NCBI GenBank assembly: GCA_900555665.1
Contig: USLX01000062.1
Location: forward strand, 1-10,694
DNA: 10,694 nt
Direction of reading: 5' to 3'
Source of the DNA: an uncultured Eubacteriales bacterium
GTDB lineage: Bacteria; Bacillota; Clostridia; Oscillospirales; Oscillospiraceae
This document shows, in pieces, positions 1-6,707 of the stretch (positions within the stretch are counted from its first letter, which is position 1; each line of letters starts with the position of its first letter). The position numbers and the translations under genes are program-made. The notes beneath the pieces were generated by a model. The model saw only the letters and a list, made by a program, of their open reading frames with translations. It made no database searches and was not told the DNA's origin.

Positions 1-91
1 GGTGAATTGCCCGAAGGGCAAGAGAAGCTGGCCTGGGCCAACCCCTGCGGCTCTCTCTCGGAACTGCCTTTTATCGTTTTTCGACAGTCTC
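1..91. other. unassigned left-edge segment with a small hairpin
   Basis: I recognise no gene here. A short perfect hairpin, TTGCCC-gaa-GGGCAA, occupies 7-21. Both the plus-strand frame from base 1 and the shifted deaminase frame on the minus strand stay open to the edge, but neither gives a recognisable protein. It may be the end of a neighbouring gene or an intergenic repeat. Confidence 0.3.
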
Positions 92-130
92 AAATGCGCC
101 TGCCCCGGCTCTTCGGGGCAGGCGCATTTT
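92..130. terminator. 16-bp perfect hairpin, probable intrinsic terminator
   Basis: Bases 92-107 pair perfectly with 114-129 around a six-base loop. On the plus strand the hairpin runs into TTTT and then a second T run at 133-137, so it fits a terminator for a plus-strand gene to the left. On the minus strand only TTT follows, but it lies just beyond the broken deaminase gene and could also stop that transcript. Confidence 0.65.
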
Positions 131-135
131 GCTTT

Positions 136-538
136 TTGTCTGCAATCGGGCGCGGCAATATCTTCCCGCTCAGGGGTCAGTGCTCCCAGCGTCACAACCT
201 TCCCCGCCTCATAGTCCAGCATAACCTCCACATGCCGATAGCCTTCCGGCATGCGCTGCACCATCAGCTCGCGGCATCGCCTTCCCGTCCCAGTTGACGG
301 CAATCACACGCCGGATCTTGCTTTCTCCGCAGGTCAGCATATGAAAGATGGCATTGCACTCCGCGCAGATGCCGAGCGTACACGCCGCATCCACGCAGAT
401 GCCTGTGTAAATCTTCCCGGGCACCGATTCGACGGCGGCCGCCACGCCGCCCACCTCCATCCACCTTGAAACCTCGCGCGGACGCAAAACCTGCTTTGCT
501 TCCTGATACAGCGTTTCCCAGATCTCATCTCTGCTCAT
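136..538 (-). pseudogene. cytidine/blasticidin-S-type deaminase, frameshifted
   Basis: The intact enzyme would hydrolyse an amino group from cytidine or a related nucleoside in the cytosol, using a zinc held by a Cys/His-Ala-Glu motif and a later P-C-x-x-C motif. The ATG at 538 follows a GAGGAT ribosome site by five bases; an in-frame GTG at 550 is less likely. The first part is typical: EAGGVAAA-like start (here EVGGVAAA), IYTGICVD, then LGICAECNAIFHML, with Cys where most relatives have Arg after CAE. The frame breaks at about 272-277, just after DGKAM. The other frame continues as CRELMVQRMPEGYRHVEVML and onward. The missing piece corresponds to the residues that would hold P-C-x-x-C, so the zinc site is lost. 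The 3' limit is approximate because the second frame stays open beyond the hairpin. It lies 39 bases after the zinc-ribbon gene and probably shares its transcript. A sequencing error is the main alternative. Confidence 0.8.
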
Positions 539-577
539 TGTGATCCTCACAAATTTCGCACTTCCGCCCGCAGTCCG

Positions 578-1168
578 TTATTTGGCAAGCATGGACCACT
601 GCTTGCGCAGGAGCAGGTATAAAATGGCCGGGCCGGCGAGGCTGAGGAGTGCCTGCAGCAACCCCGCCGTGACGAACGTAAGCAGGGCGAGCAGGACATG
701 AAAGCTCAGCGCGGCGAAAAACGCCGTGCGCCGGGCGCTGGCCGCAAACCAGATCAGCCCCGCGCATTTGAGCAGAAGCAGCGATGCCTCCAGCACATAA
801 AACCAGAAGAACAGCGACACGCTCTGCATCAGCGTGCCAAGAAGCTCCTGCATGGGTGCAAGCTCGGGATAGGCGGCAAACACGTCGGAAAACAGGCTCT
901 GATTGCCATAGAGATAGAACAAATTGACAAAGCCGAAGACCTGGATGGCATTCACAACAATGCAGAGAATCAACCAGATCTTTGCGCCGGCCGGCAGGCG
1001 CTTGCTGCGGGCCGCACGGGCGGCGGGCTGCGGCGCACAATCCGGCGCTTCGGCCATCTCTGGCCGGGGCGGCTCCGGCTTTCCGTAGCGGCGAACCAGC
1101 GCGCCGCACTCGGGGCAGATCAGGACATTGTCGTCCACCTGACGGCCGCAGTTATAACAGGTTTGCAT
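578..1168 (-). CDS. zinc-ribbon membrane protein of unknown function
   Basis: This 196-residue protein opens with a zinc ribbon: Cys4, Cys7, Cys18 and Cys21 in the arrangement CYNCG and CPECG. A proline- and alanine-rich linker (about 29-56) follows, then four likely membrane segments at about 62-86, 114-139, 147-168 and 170-187. The ribbon is therefore predicted to face the cytosol, with the rest in the membrane. The start is well supported by AAAAGGAG at 1177-1184, eight bases before the ATG. The sigma-A promoter at 1216-1244 lies immediately upstream. Many Clostridia encode such ribbon-plus-membrane proteins, but I do not know a function for this one. The broken deaminase gene follows after 39 bases. 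Confidence 0.8.
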   Translation of the reverse strand: MQTCYNCGRQVDDNVLICPECGALVRRYGKPEPPRPEMAEAPDCAPQPAARAARSKRLPAGAKIWLILCIVVNAIQVFGFVNLFYLYGNQSLFSDVFAAYPELAPMQELLGTLMQSVSLFFWFYVLEASLLLLKCAGLIWFAASARRTAFFAALSFHVLLALLTFVTAGLLQALLSLAGPAILYLLLRKQWSMLAK

Positions 1169-1215
1169 GGCATATACTCCTTTTCGGGCGAAAGTCCGAT
1201 TCCTTTTATGATAGT

Positions 1216-1244
1216 ATTGTAACGGCTCGGAGATCGATTGTCAA
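1216..1244 (-). promoter_or_regulatory. near-consensus sigma-A promoter for the zinc-ribbon gene
   Basis: On the minus strand, TTGACA (1239-1244) is followed by a 17-base spacer and TACAAT (1216-1221). The predicted RNA start is about 40 bases before the ATG at 1168. It diverges from the dapF promoter, so the two promoters lie back to back. Confidence 0.8.
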
Positions 1245-1292
1245 ATCGTATGAGTGTAGCATTTTTTGCAAGGTTTTGAGCAGGAAGTTGCA

Positions 1293-1320
1293 TTTACTTT
1301 CTTTCTGGCAGGTCTATAAT
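1293..1320 (+). promoter_or_regulatory. probable promoter of dapF and symporter
   Basis: A perfect TATAAT at 1315-1320 is preceded, 16 bases upstream, by TTTACT (1293-1298), four of six matches to TTGACA. The predicted leader before dapF is only about 25 bases, which leaves no room for a lysine riboswitch or attenuator. Confidence 0.65.
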
Positions 1321-1352
1321 GGAATGTAGAATTTGGAATTGGAGGCAGGCAG

Positions 1353-2192
1353 ATGCATTTCACCAAGATGCACGGGGCAGGCAATGATTTTATTGTCCTC
1401 GACACACGGGTGCAGGCGCTTCCCACGGACAACATCCCGGCGCTGGCGGCGCGGCTTTGCGACCGGCGGCGAGGAATCGGGGCCGACGGGCTGATGGTGC
1501 TCAGCGCACCGGAGGGCGATGCCGACATTGCAATGCGGTTTTACAACTCCGACGGCTCGCTCGGGGAGATGTGCGGAAACGGGGCGCGGTGTGTCTGCCG
1601 CTATGCCTGCGAACATGGCTGCGCCGGAGATACGATCCGCGTGGAAACCACGGCGGGACTGGTCACAGGCCGCAGAACGGGGCAGACGGAATTTTGCATC
1701 CGCCTCAATGCACCGTCGGTCTTGGAGACAGAGAAGTGTTTGGAAGTGGACGGGACGGTGTACCGCTGCGGCTATGTGGTGCTGGGAGATCCCGGCATTC
1801 CGCACCTGACCGTGGAGACGCCGGGCCTTTCACACTGCGATCCGGATGCGCTGCGCGTACTGGGGCGCAGGCTCCGCTTCCATCCGGCGCTTCCCAAGGG
1901 AGCCAACGTAAACTTTTATGAGATTACGGGCAAAGATCAGGTGCTCGAGCGGACCTATGAGCGCGGCGTGGAAGACTTTACACTGGCCTGCGGCACGGGC
2001 ACCGGGGCGGTCGCAGCCGTCCTGACGCAGGAGGGCCGCGTGAGCGGCCGGGATGTGCAGCTGACGATGGACGGCGGCGTGCTGCGCATGGATGTTGCCA
2101 TGCGGGACGGGCGGGCGTTTGACCTCTATCTCACGGGGCCGACCTGCATCGTCTGCACGGGCGAAGTCGGCCCGGCACTGCTGGAGTTTTAA
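1353..2192 (+). CDS. dapF: diaminopimelate epimerase
   Basis: DapF is a cofactor-free cytosolic epimerase. It converts LL-diaminopimelate to the meso form, which serves both lysine synthesis and peptidoglycan cross-linking. The 279 residues match the usual family length. It begins with the signature HGAGNDFIVLD (7-17). The two catalytic cysteines are both present: Cys74 in EMCGNGARC and Cys213 in ACGTGTGA. The conserved GANVNFYE (183-190) and ERGVEDF stretches are also intact. GGAGG at 1341-1345 sits seven bases before the ATG. The symporter gene starts 21 bases downstream, so the two are probably one operon. No other lysine-pathway gene is in the window. Confidence 0.97.
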   Translation: MHFTKMHGAGNDFIVLDTRVQALPTDNIPALAARLCDRRRGIGADGLMVLSAPEGDADIAMRFYNSDGSLGEMCGNGARCVCRYACEHGCAGDTIRVETTAGLVTGRRTGQTEFCIRLNAPSVLETEKCLEVDGTVYRCGYVVLGDPGIPHLTVETPGLSHCDPDALRVLGRRLRFHPALPKGANVNFYEITGKDQVLERTYERGVEDFTLACGTGTGAVAAVLTQEGRVSGRDVQLTMDGGVLRMDVAMRDGRAFDLYLTGPTCIVCTGEVGPALLEF

Positions 2193-2213
2193 AAGAGCGG
2201 AGGAGGAGAAGGC

Positions 2214-3500
2214 ATGAAAAAGGGAAGTTTTCTGAAAAATTACGGGTTTCTGATCTGCATGCTGCTGGGGATCGTGGCCGGTTGCGTGGTCGGCGCACTC
2301 TGGCCGGCCACACAGGACGCCGCGGGTGAGGTCGTGTCCAAGGGCGCCATGGTCTTGGAGCCGCTGGGCACGGTGTTCATCAATCTGATGTTCTGCGTGG
2401 TGGTGCCGATGGTGTTCTGCTCCATCTCGTCGGCCATTGCCAACATGAAAAGTGCAAAGCGGGCCGGAAAGATCATGGGCGTCACGGTCGCGACTTTCCT
2501 TGTTACGGCGGCCATCGCGGCGGTGATCACCTATGTGGTGGTGCTGCTGATCCCGCCGGTGACCGGAACATACGACGTGCTGGTGGAGGGCGAGGTTGGC
2601 CAGACGCTGGGTTTGTCTGAGATGATCATCAACTTCTTCACCAAGCCGGACTTCAGCGAGCTCTGGAGCCGGAAGGCCATTTTGCCGCTGATCGTGGCGG
2701 CGATCCTGTTTGGCTTCGGCGTGCAGCTCTCCGGCGGGCCGGAGACGAAGACGGCGAAGCTGCTCGAGGACGTGACGGGCTGCATCATGAAGACTGTCAA
2801 GCTCATCACCTACTACGCCCCGATCGGCTTTTTCGGCTTTTTCGCCTATCTGGTGGCCTCCTACGGCCCGGAGCTGATCGGTGATTACAGCCGCACGCTT
2901 ATCCTCTACTATGTGCTGAGCTTCGTGTACATGTTCCTGTCGTTCCCGCTCTATGCGCGCTTCGGTGGCGGAAAGGGCGCAGCGAAGCGCATGTTCTCCA
3001 AGCTGTTCCGCCCGGCGGCGGTCAGCTTCGGAACCTGCTCGTCCGTGGCGACGATCCCGACCAACCTCGAGGTTGCCGAGGAGACCGGCATCTCGAAGGA
3101 CGTGGCAAACATCGTTGTTCCCATGGGCGCGACGATGCACATGGACGGTTCGGCCATGTCGGCCATTATCAAGGTGGCGTTCCTGTTTGGTATGTTCGGG
3201 CAGAGCTTCACAACCGGACGGGCGCTTTTGGCCATTGTGGTGGCGGTATTCTCGTCGGTCGCAATGAGCGGCATCCCGGGCGGCGGCGGAACGGGCGAGC
3301 TTGTGCTCTGCTCGATCTTCTTCCCGGATCATCTGGCGGTCGCCTATCCCATCGCGCTGGCGCTCGGCAATCTGGTCGACCCGCCCGCAACCATGGTCAA
3401 CTCCGCCGGGGACTATGTCGTTTCCTACATTGTTTCCCGCTATGTGGACGGGAAAGACTGGCTGCAGAAGCAGCTCCATAAAACCAAGTCCGGGTCCTGA
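2214..3500 (+). CDS. dicarboxylate/amino acid:cation symporter (DAACS family)
   Basis: This 428-residue membrane protein belongs to the sodium- or proton-coupled glutamate/aspartate/neutral amino acid transporter family (GltP, DctA, SstT, GltPh). Hydrophobic segments run through the whole length. The serine-containing re-entrant loop is CSSVATIPT (275-283), the cation-site motif is MDGSA (310-314), and the second re-entrant loop carries GIPGGGG (353-359). The last helix reads DPPATMVNSAGD (389-400). Against GltPh, Asp389, Thr393, Asn396 and Asp400 align with the substrate- and cation-binding residues, but Ala392 stands where acidic-substrate members have Arg397. That suggests a neutral substrate rather than glutamate, aspartate or a dicarboxylate. 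A strong GGAGGAGGAG-like ribosome site precedes the ATG. Its position behind dapF suggests co-transcription; a functional link is not established. Confidence 0.93.
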   Translation: MKKGSFLKNYGFLICMLLGIVAGCVVGALWPATQDAAGEVVSKGAMVLEPLGTVFINLMFCVVVPMVFCSISSAIANMKSAKRAGKIMGVTVATFLVTAAIAAVITYVVVLLIPPVTGTYDVLVEGEVGQTLGLSEMIINFFTKPDFSELWSRKAILPLIVAAILFGFGVQLSGGPETKTAKLLEDVTGCIMKTVKLITYYAPIGFFGFFAYLVASYGPELIGDYSRTLILYYVLSFVYMFLSFPLYARFGGGKGAAKRMFSKLFRPAAVSFGTCSSVATIPTNLEVAEETGISKDVANIVVPMGATMHMDGSAMSAIIKVAFLFGMFGQSFTTGRALLAIVVAVFSSVAMSGIPGGGGTGELVLCSIFFPDHLAVAYPIALALGNLVDPPATMVNSAGDYVVSYIVSRYVDGKDWLQKQLHKTKSGS

Positions 3501-3591
3501 TCCGTCCTCAAAACCGTTCAAAACAGAAGCAAACCGCCCGCTGGAGATGGCGAACACGCATAGGTACAACAACAAATAACCGTTTAGAGCA

Positions 3592-3627
3592 AGCAAAGTC
3601 CTTCCGGTTTTCCGGAAGGACTTTGCT
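3592..3627 (+). terminator. 16-bp perfect hairpin downstream of symporter
   Basis: Bases 3592-3607 pair exactly with 3612-3627 around a TTTT loop. Only a weak AATTATT tract follows, so it may terminate the dapF operon inefficiently or protect the RNA end. I see no gene in 3501-3591. Confidence 0.6.
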
Positions 3628-3645
3628 AATTATTGGCTTCAGAAA

Positions 3646-3780
3646 CCACCGGCTATGCCGGTGGAGGTATCCCGTAAAAAAGCGTTAGCTTCAAGCATCG
3701 AGCGAAGCAAGTTGAGAATAGCAAACTAGCAAATTCGAATGCACTCGATAAAAACAGCTAATGCCCGTTTACGGGCTGCG
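3646..3780. repeat. folded inverted-repeat segment, possible element remnant or structured RNA
   Basis: The segment starts with a perfect 8-bp hairpin (3646-3653 with 3657-3664, loop TAT). Next, 3666-3690 is an imperfect inverted copy of 3756-3780, with 19 of 25 positions matching by eye. Inside this pair, ATCGAG (3697-3702) is complementary to CTCGAT (3744-3749), so the arms nest. A smaller hairpin, GCCCGT-tt-ACGGGC, lies at 3763-3776. I find no reading frame of note. The subterminal hairpin recalls IS200/IS605 ends, but there is no transposase, so this is only a suggestion. Confidence 0.5.
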
Positions 3781-3820
3781 GAGCATTTGATGCAAGAGAA
3801 AAAACATTCAGTGCATCGCT

Positions 3821-3983
3821 AGGGTGTATCTGAGAACTGAAAATGTGACCGGCAGCGAGGAATTTTCGTGCTGAGCAAGATATTTTTTCGCAGGAATCCT
3901 GACGTATTTCAAGGAAAACTGACGCGGCACTGCGCGAAAAGGCCCCCTGTCCGGGTGCATCGGGAGTTGGAAGAATACACCCT
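3821..3983. mobile_element. MITE-like element with AGGGTGTAT terminal inverted repeats
   Basis: A 163-bp segment is bounded by AGGGTGTAT at 3821-3829 and its exact complement ATACACCCT at 3975-3983. The similarity continues inward, with one gap, to AACT on both sides. The inside carries further partial inverted repeats (a TTTTTTCGCAG-like arm near 3884 and a CTGCGCGAAAA-like arm near 3930) and no transposase. I see no clear target-site duplication at the edges. A 73-codon minus-strand frame (3808-4029) crosses the whole element and is probably incidental. The right end is 21 bases from the stop of the GGDEF gene. Confidence 0.6.
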
Positions 3984-4004
3984 GGGTATAAATTTCGGAA
4001 AGTG

Positions 4005-5144
4005 TCATGTTGCCGGTTGCTCTTTGCATGCTTCCTTCTGCGCTTTTCGCTGATACATGATATAGTCAGCCTGGCGGATCGCCTCCGCCAGCGGGGAAAC
4101 CTGATAAACGCCGCCCACGCTTACGCCGAACCGCAGCTCAGGGTGCTCCGGCAGCGTGGCCTCCGCGACGGCCTCGCTGATCCGCCGGAGCCGCCGCCGG
4201 AAGACCTCCTCCGAAATCTGGGAGAAGATCAGCAAAAACTCATCTCCGCCGTAGCGGATCAGCGTATCGCTGCTCCGGATGCAGGAGAGGATCGTGCCCG
4301 CAATGGCGCGCAGCGCCTCGTCGCCGACCGGATGGCCGTAGGTGTCGTTGATGTGCTTGAATTTATCCACGTCGATGATGGCCACGCCGTCGGCGTGCTC
4401 CAGATCCGGCAGGAAGTTGTCGAGATACATCCGGGAATAGGCGCGCGTGAGCGCGTCGCGGTAAAATGCCAGCAGATACGAACTCGGCTGCACAGGCCCC
4501 AGTCCGCCCTGCGCGCCGGGGTCTTCATCGAGCTTTGAGGCGATCTCCAGCACGCACTGCTTGCCGCCGATGAGCTCATAGCGTGAGAGCACGAAAAACG
4601 GGTTCCCGCCCTGCAGCTCGAGCTTACTCGTCCAGTTTTTCCCGGCCAGCGCCCGGGCGGACGTGCAGTTGTCGCAGCATTCCTTCCGCCCCCAGACGCT
4701 GTAGCAGCACTCTCCGGTGTCGATCAGTCTGCCGTCCTCGCTGAGATTCAGCACACGGCAGCTCTCCGGATCGACCAGCCGCACCATATCAAACAGCTGC
4801 CGCAGCTCGCCGATGGCCTCGGCCAGGCCGCGGGAGCACCGCTCCGTCTCAATGTCGGTGAATTGCCCCACCGCGCCGGCACAGCCGACCTCCTTGCTGA
4901 TCCAGATGGTTCTCGCATGCAGCCGGTGCCGGCGCAGCTTACTGTCCACCGTGAGCTGCACTTCCATCTCGATTTCGGGCCGCTCGCACGTGCTCTGTTC
5001 CAGCCGGTTTTTTATCTCCAGCCAATCCTCGCGCCGCAGCGGCCACAGCTCGTCGCCCTCGCTCGGATGCAGTGTCCTGCGGGAGCCGCTCCCGGCGAGA
5101 AATTGCAGCATAATTCCGCACGATTTTCCAGCGTCATTTTGCAT
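4005..5144 (-). CDS. GGDEF diguanylate cyclase with cysteine-rich sensor region
   Basis: The C-terminal half (about 217-370) is a GGDEF domain that makes cyclic di-GMP from two GTP. The active-site GGDEF is at 299-303, and the product-inhibition motif RxxD is intact at Arg290-Asp293, exactly five residues earlier. DVDKFKHINDTYGHPVGDEAL (Asp258 onward) is the usual metal and nucleotide region. The N-terminal 200 residues look like one or two PAS-like sensor folds. They contain a tight cysteine group: Cys146, Cys147, Cys156, Cys157 and Cys160. No membrane segment is visible, so the enzyme should be cytosolic. The start at 5144 lacks a clear ribosome site; an in-frame ATG at codon 12 is possible. 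A TATACT box at 5173-5178 could be the promoter -10, but no good -35 accompanies it. The upstream terminator (5207-5246) suggests separate transcription. Confidence 0.93.
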   Translation of the reverse strand: MQNDAGKSCGIMLQFLAGSGSRRTLHPSEGDELWPLRREDWLEIKNRLEQSTCERPEIEMEVQLTVDSKLRRHRLHARTIWISKEVGCAGAVGQFTDIETERCSRGLAEAIGELRQLFDMVRLVDPESCRVLNLSEDGRLIDTGECCYSVWGRKECCDNCTSARALAGKNWTSKLELQGGNPFFVLSRYELIGGKQCVLEIASKLDEDPGAQGGLGPVQPSSYLLAFYRDALTRAYSRMYLDNFLPDLEHADGVAIIDVDKFKHINDTYGHPVGDEALRAIAGTILSCIRSSDTLIRYGGDEFLLIFSQISEEVFRRRLRRISEAVAEATLPEHPELRFGVSVGGVYQVSPLAEAIRQADYIMYQRKAQKEACKEQPAT

Positions 5145-5206
5145 TTTATGCAGAATATTTCGGCATTATCTCAGTATATTCCACGCAATCTCTGTAATTT
5201 CATCCC

Positions 5207-5246
5207 AAAAAGCCGGGCGCCGCCGTGTTTCCGGCGGCCTCCCGGC
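5207..5246 (-). terminator. intrinsic terminator of the ACT/MBL gene
   Basis: On the minus strand a GC-rich stem (GCCGGG...CCGCCG with CGGCGG...CCCGGC, one small bulge, loop near GAAACA) is followed directly by TTTTT. It lies about 30 bases after the stop codon at 5274 and before the GGDEF gene. Confidence 0.85.
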
Positions 5247-5273
5247 CTGCGCTTTGCCCGTTTCTGGGCGGCT

Positions 5274-6707
5274 TTATGAAATTTCCAGTTCCTTACATGC
5301 TCCGTGCGCTCCAAAAATGCGCCATCGCCCCGGCATAAGCAGGGAAAAGAACGCCTTGCGCTCGGCGGCGCAGAGATCCGGATCGGTGTCGACCGAGGTC
5401 ATCAAAATCGGCGCATACCGATTATAGGCCGCCTGCTCGGCTGTCATACCGTGGATGTTGACATAGACGTCGCCGGTGAAGGCGATGCGCTGCGCACGCT
5501 CAATCAGCACAATTTCGCCCGGCAGATGGCCCCCCGCCCCCTCATAGACCTCAAAGTGCAGATCCCCGAAGGAAAACCGGCCGATCTGCTCCAGCGGCGC
5601 GCGCAGCGGCTCCATCCCGCCCCAGAGAACATGCAGCTTCTCCGGCTCCGGCGGGCGGTAGCCCGTCAGCGCCTTGCAGATCCGGATATAGGGCCGGTGC
5701 AGCGGGTTCTGCTCGCGGAAGTCATCCTCCCCCGCCGCCTCCCATTGCAGGCTGCGCGCGCTTTTCGCGCTGAGATAAATCTCATCAAACCAGGGCAGCA
5801 GCCCGCAGTGATCCAGATCGGCATGCGTAATCAAAATTTTCTTTTTCTGCGCAAAAAACGCCGGCACGCGCCGCATGAGCAGCGCCAGCATCTCCTCACG
5901 ATAGCAGGCATAGCCGCTGTCAATGCAGAGGATTTCGCCGCCATACTGCAAAACCGCCGTGTTGCTCCCACAGGGCGGCTCAATCAGCGTCAGATGTACG
6001 CCGGGCGAGAGGCCCATTTCCGTCACCCGCGGCACAAACTGCGCGCCCTTCCCCGCAGCGAGCAGCTGTGCGAAGCGGCTGATGGCCTCAAACGTCCGAT
6101 AGGGCGAAAGGCCTCGCTCATCGAGCATCTGCATGGCGAGATTCACGTTCACCAGCAGTGTCTGCTCTGCCTCGTCGGAAAGGGCCATCGTCCGGCAAAG
6201 ACCGGCGACAAAGGACGTATAAAAGATGCTGTTGTCAAAGACCGTCGATGCGCGGTCATAGTCAATCACGCGCACCGGAACCAGCTGCTCCGCACGCTGC
6301 AAAAAGGCGTGAATGCGCTCCGGCTCTTCCACAAACAATCCCATTTTGAATAGCTGAACTTCCGTCCCGTTCTCCTGGGAACTGAGATAGGAGATGTTGA
6401 AGCCGAACTCGCTGATGAGCGCTAAAATCTCCGTCACCCCACCCGGCACATCCGGCAGCCGGAACTCCAGCAGCACCACATTCCCCTCCGCCTCCCGGCT
6501 TCGGAGATAGCCGAGCTTTTGCAGCTCCGCATCGGCGGCGGCAAGCTGTGCTTCGCCCCCCTCCGCCTCGATGAAGATCGTGTGCGAGTCCACGGCCTTG
6601 TTGTAACTCACGCGCGTGATGTTCACGCCCAGCGCGGCAAACAGTCTGCTCGCCCGCAAAAACGCTCCGATGTGATCCGGAACGGTCGTAACATAGGTCT
6701 TTTTCAT
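5274..6707 (-). CDS. tandem ACT domains fused to metallo-beta-lactamase-fold domain
   Basis: The 477-residue protein starts with two ACT-like domains (about 3-68 and 76-140), folds that typically bind amino acids. A helical linker follows (about 150-220), then a metallo-beta-lactamase fold (about 232-477). The metal motif is His295-x-Asp297-x-Asp299-His300, followed by His394, Asp413 and His468. A carboxylate at the second position, instead of the usual His of zinc hydrolases, is the pattern of diiron members such as flavodiiron proteins and the oxygen-binding ODP. The 18 residues between His394 and Asp413 also match flavodiiron spacing. Whether it is a hydrolase, an oxygen or nitric oxide reactive protein, or a sensor cannot be told. 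No flavodoxin domain is present. The ATG at 6707 has only a weak ribosome site, but the MKKTYVTTVPD start is natural for an ACT domain. A promoter lies at 6752-6781. Confidence 0.88.
   Translation of the reverse strand: MKKTYVTTVPDHIGAFLRASRLFAALGVNITRVSYNKAVDSHTIFIEAEGGEAQLAAADAELQKLGYLRSREAEGNVVLLEFRLPDVPGGVTEILALISEFGFNISYLSSQENGTEVQLFKMGLFVEEPERIHAFLQRAEQLVPVRVIDYDRASTVFDNSIFYTSFVAGLCRTMALSDEAEQTLLVNVNLAMQMLDERGLSPYRTFEAISRFAQLLAAGKGAQFVPRVTEMGLSPGVHLTLIEPPCGSNTAVLQYGGEILCIDSGYACYREEMLALLMRRVPAFFAQKKKILITHADLDHCGLLPWFDEIYLSAKSARSLQWEAAGEDDFREQNPLHRPYIRICKALTGYRPPEPEKLHVLWGGMEPLRAPLEQIGRFSFGDLHFEVYEGAGGHLPGEIVLIERAQRIAFTGDVYVNIHGMTAEQAAYNRYAPILMTSVDTDPDLCAAERKAFFSLLMPGRWRIFGAHGACKELEIS

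Noticed and set aside
1320..1352. Lysine riboswitch before dapF
   Set aside because: The predicted leader is only about 25 bases, far too short.
1830..3596. 588-codon minus-strand frame across dapF and the symporter
   Set aside because: It is antisense to two well-supported genes, is rich in His, Arg and Asp as expected of a shadow frame in GC-rich DNA, and has no recognisable domain.
3501..4004. CRISPR array in the gene-free stretch
   Set aside because: There are inverted repeats but no regularly spaced direct repeats.
3808..4029. 73-codon minus-strand frame over the MITE-like element
   Set aside because: It spans both element ends and the C-terminal part of the GGDEF gene, and has no ribosome site that I can see.
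5304..6353. 349-codon plus-strand frame
   Set aside because: It is antisense to the ACT/MBL gene, whose domains and metal residues are clear.
4005..6707. GGDEF and ACT/MBL genes as one operon
   Set aside because: A strong terminator at 5207-5246 and a 129-base gap separate them; read-through cannot be excluded but is not supported.
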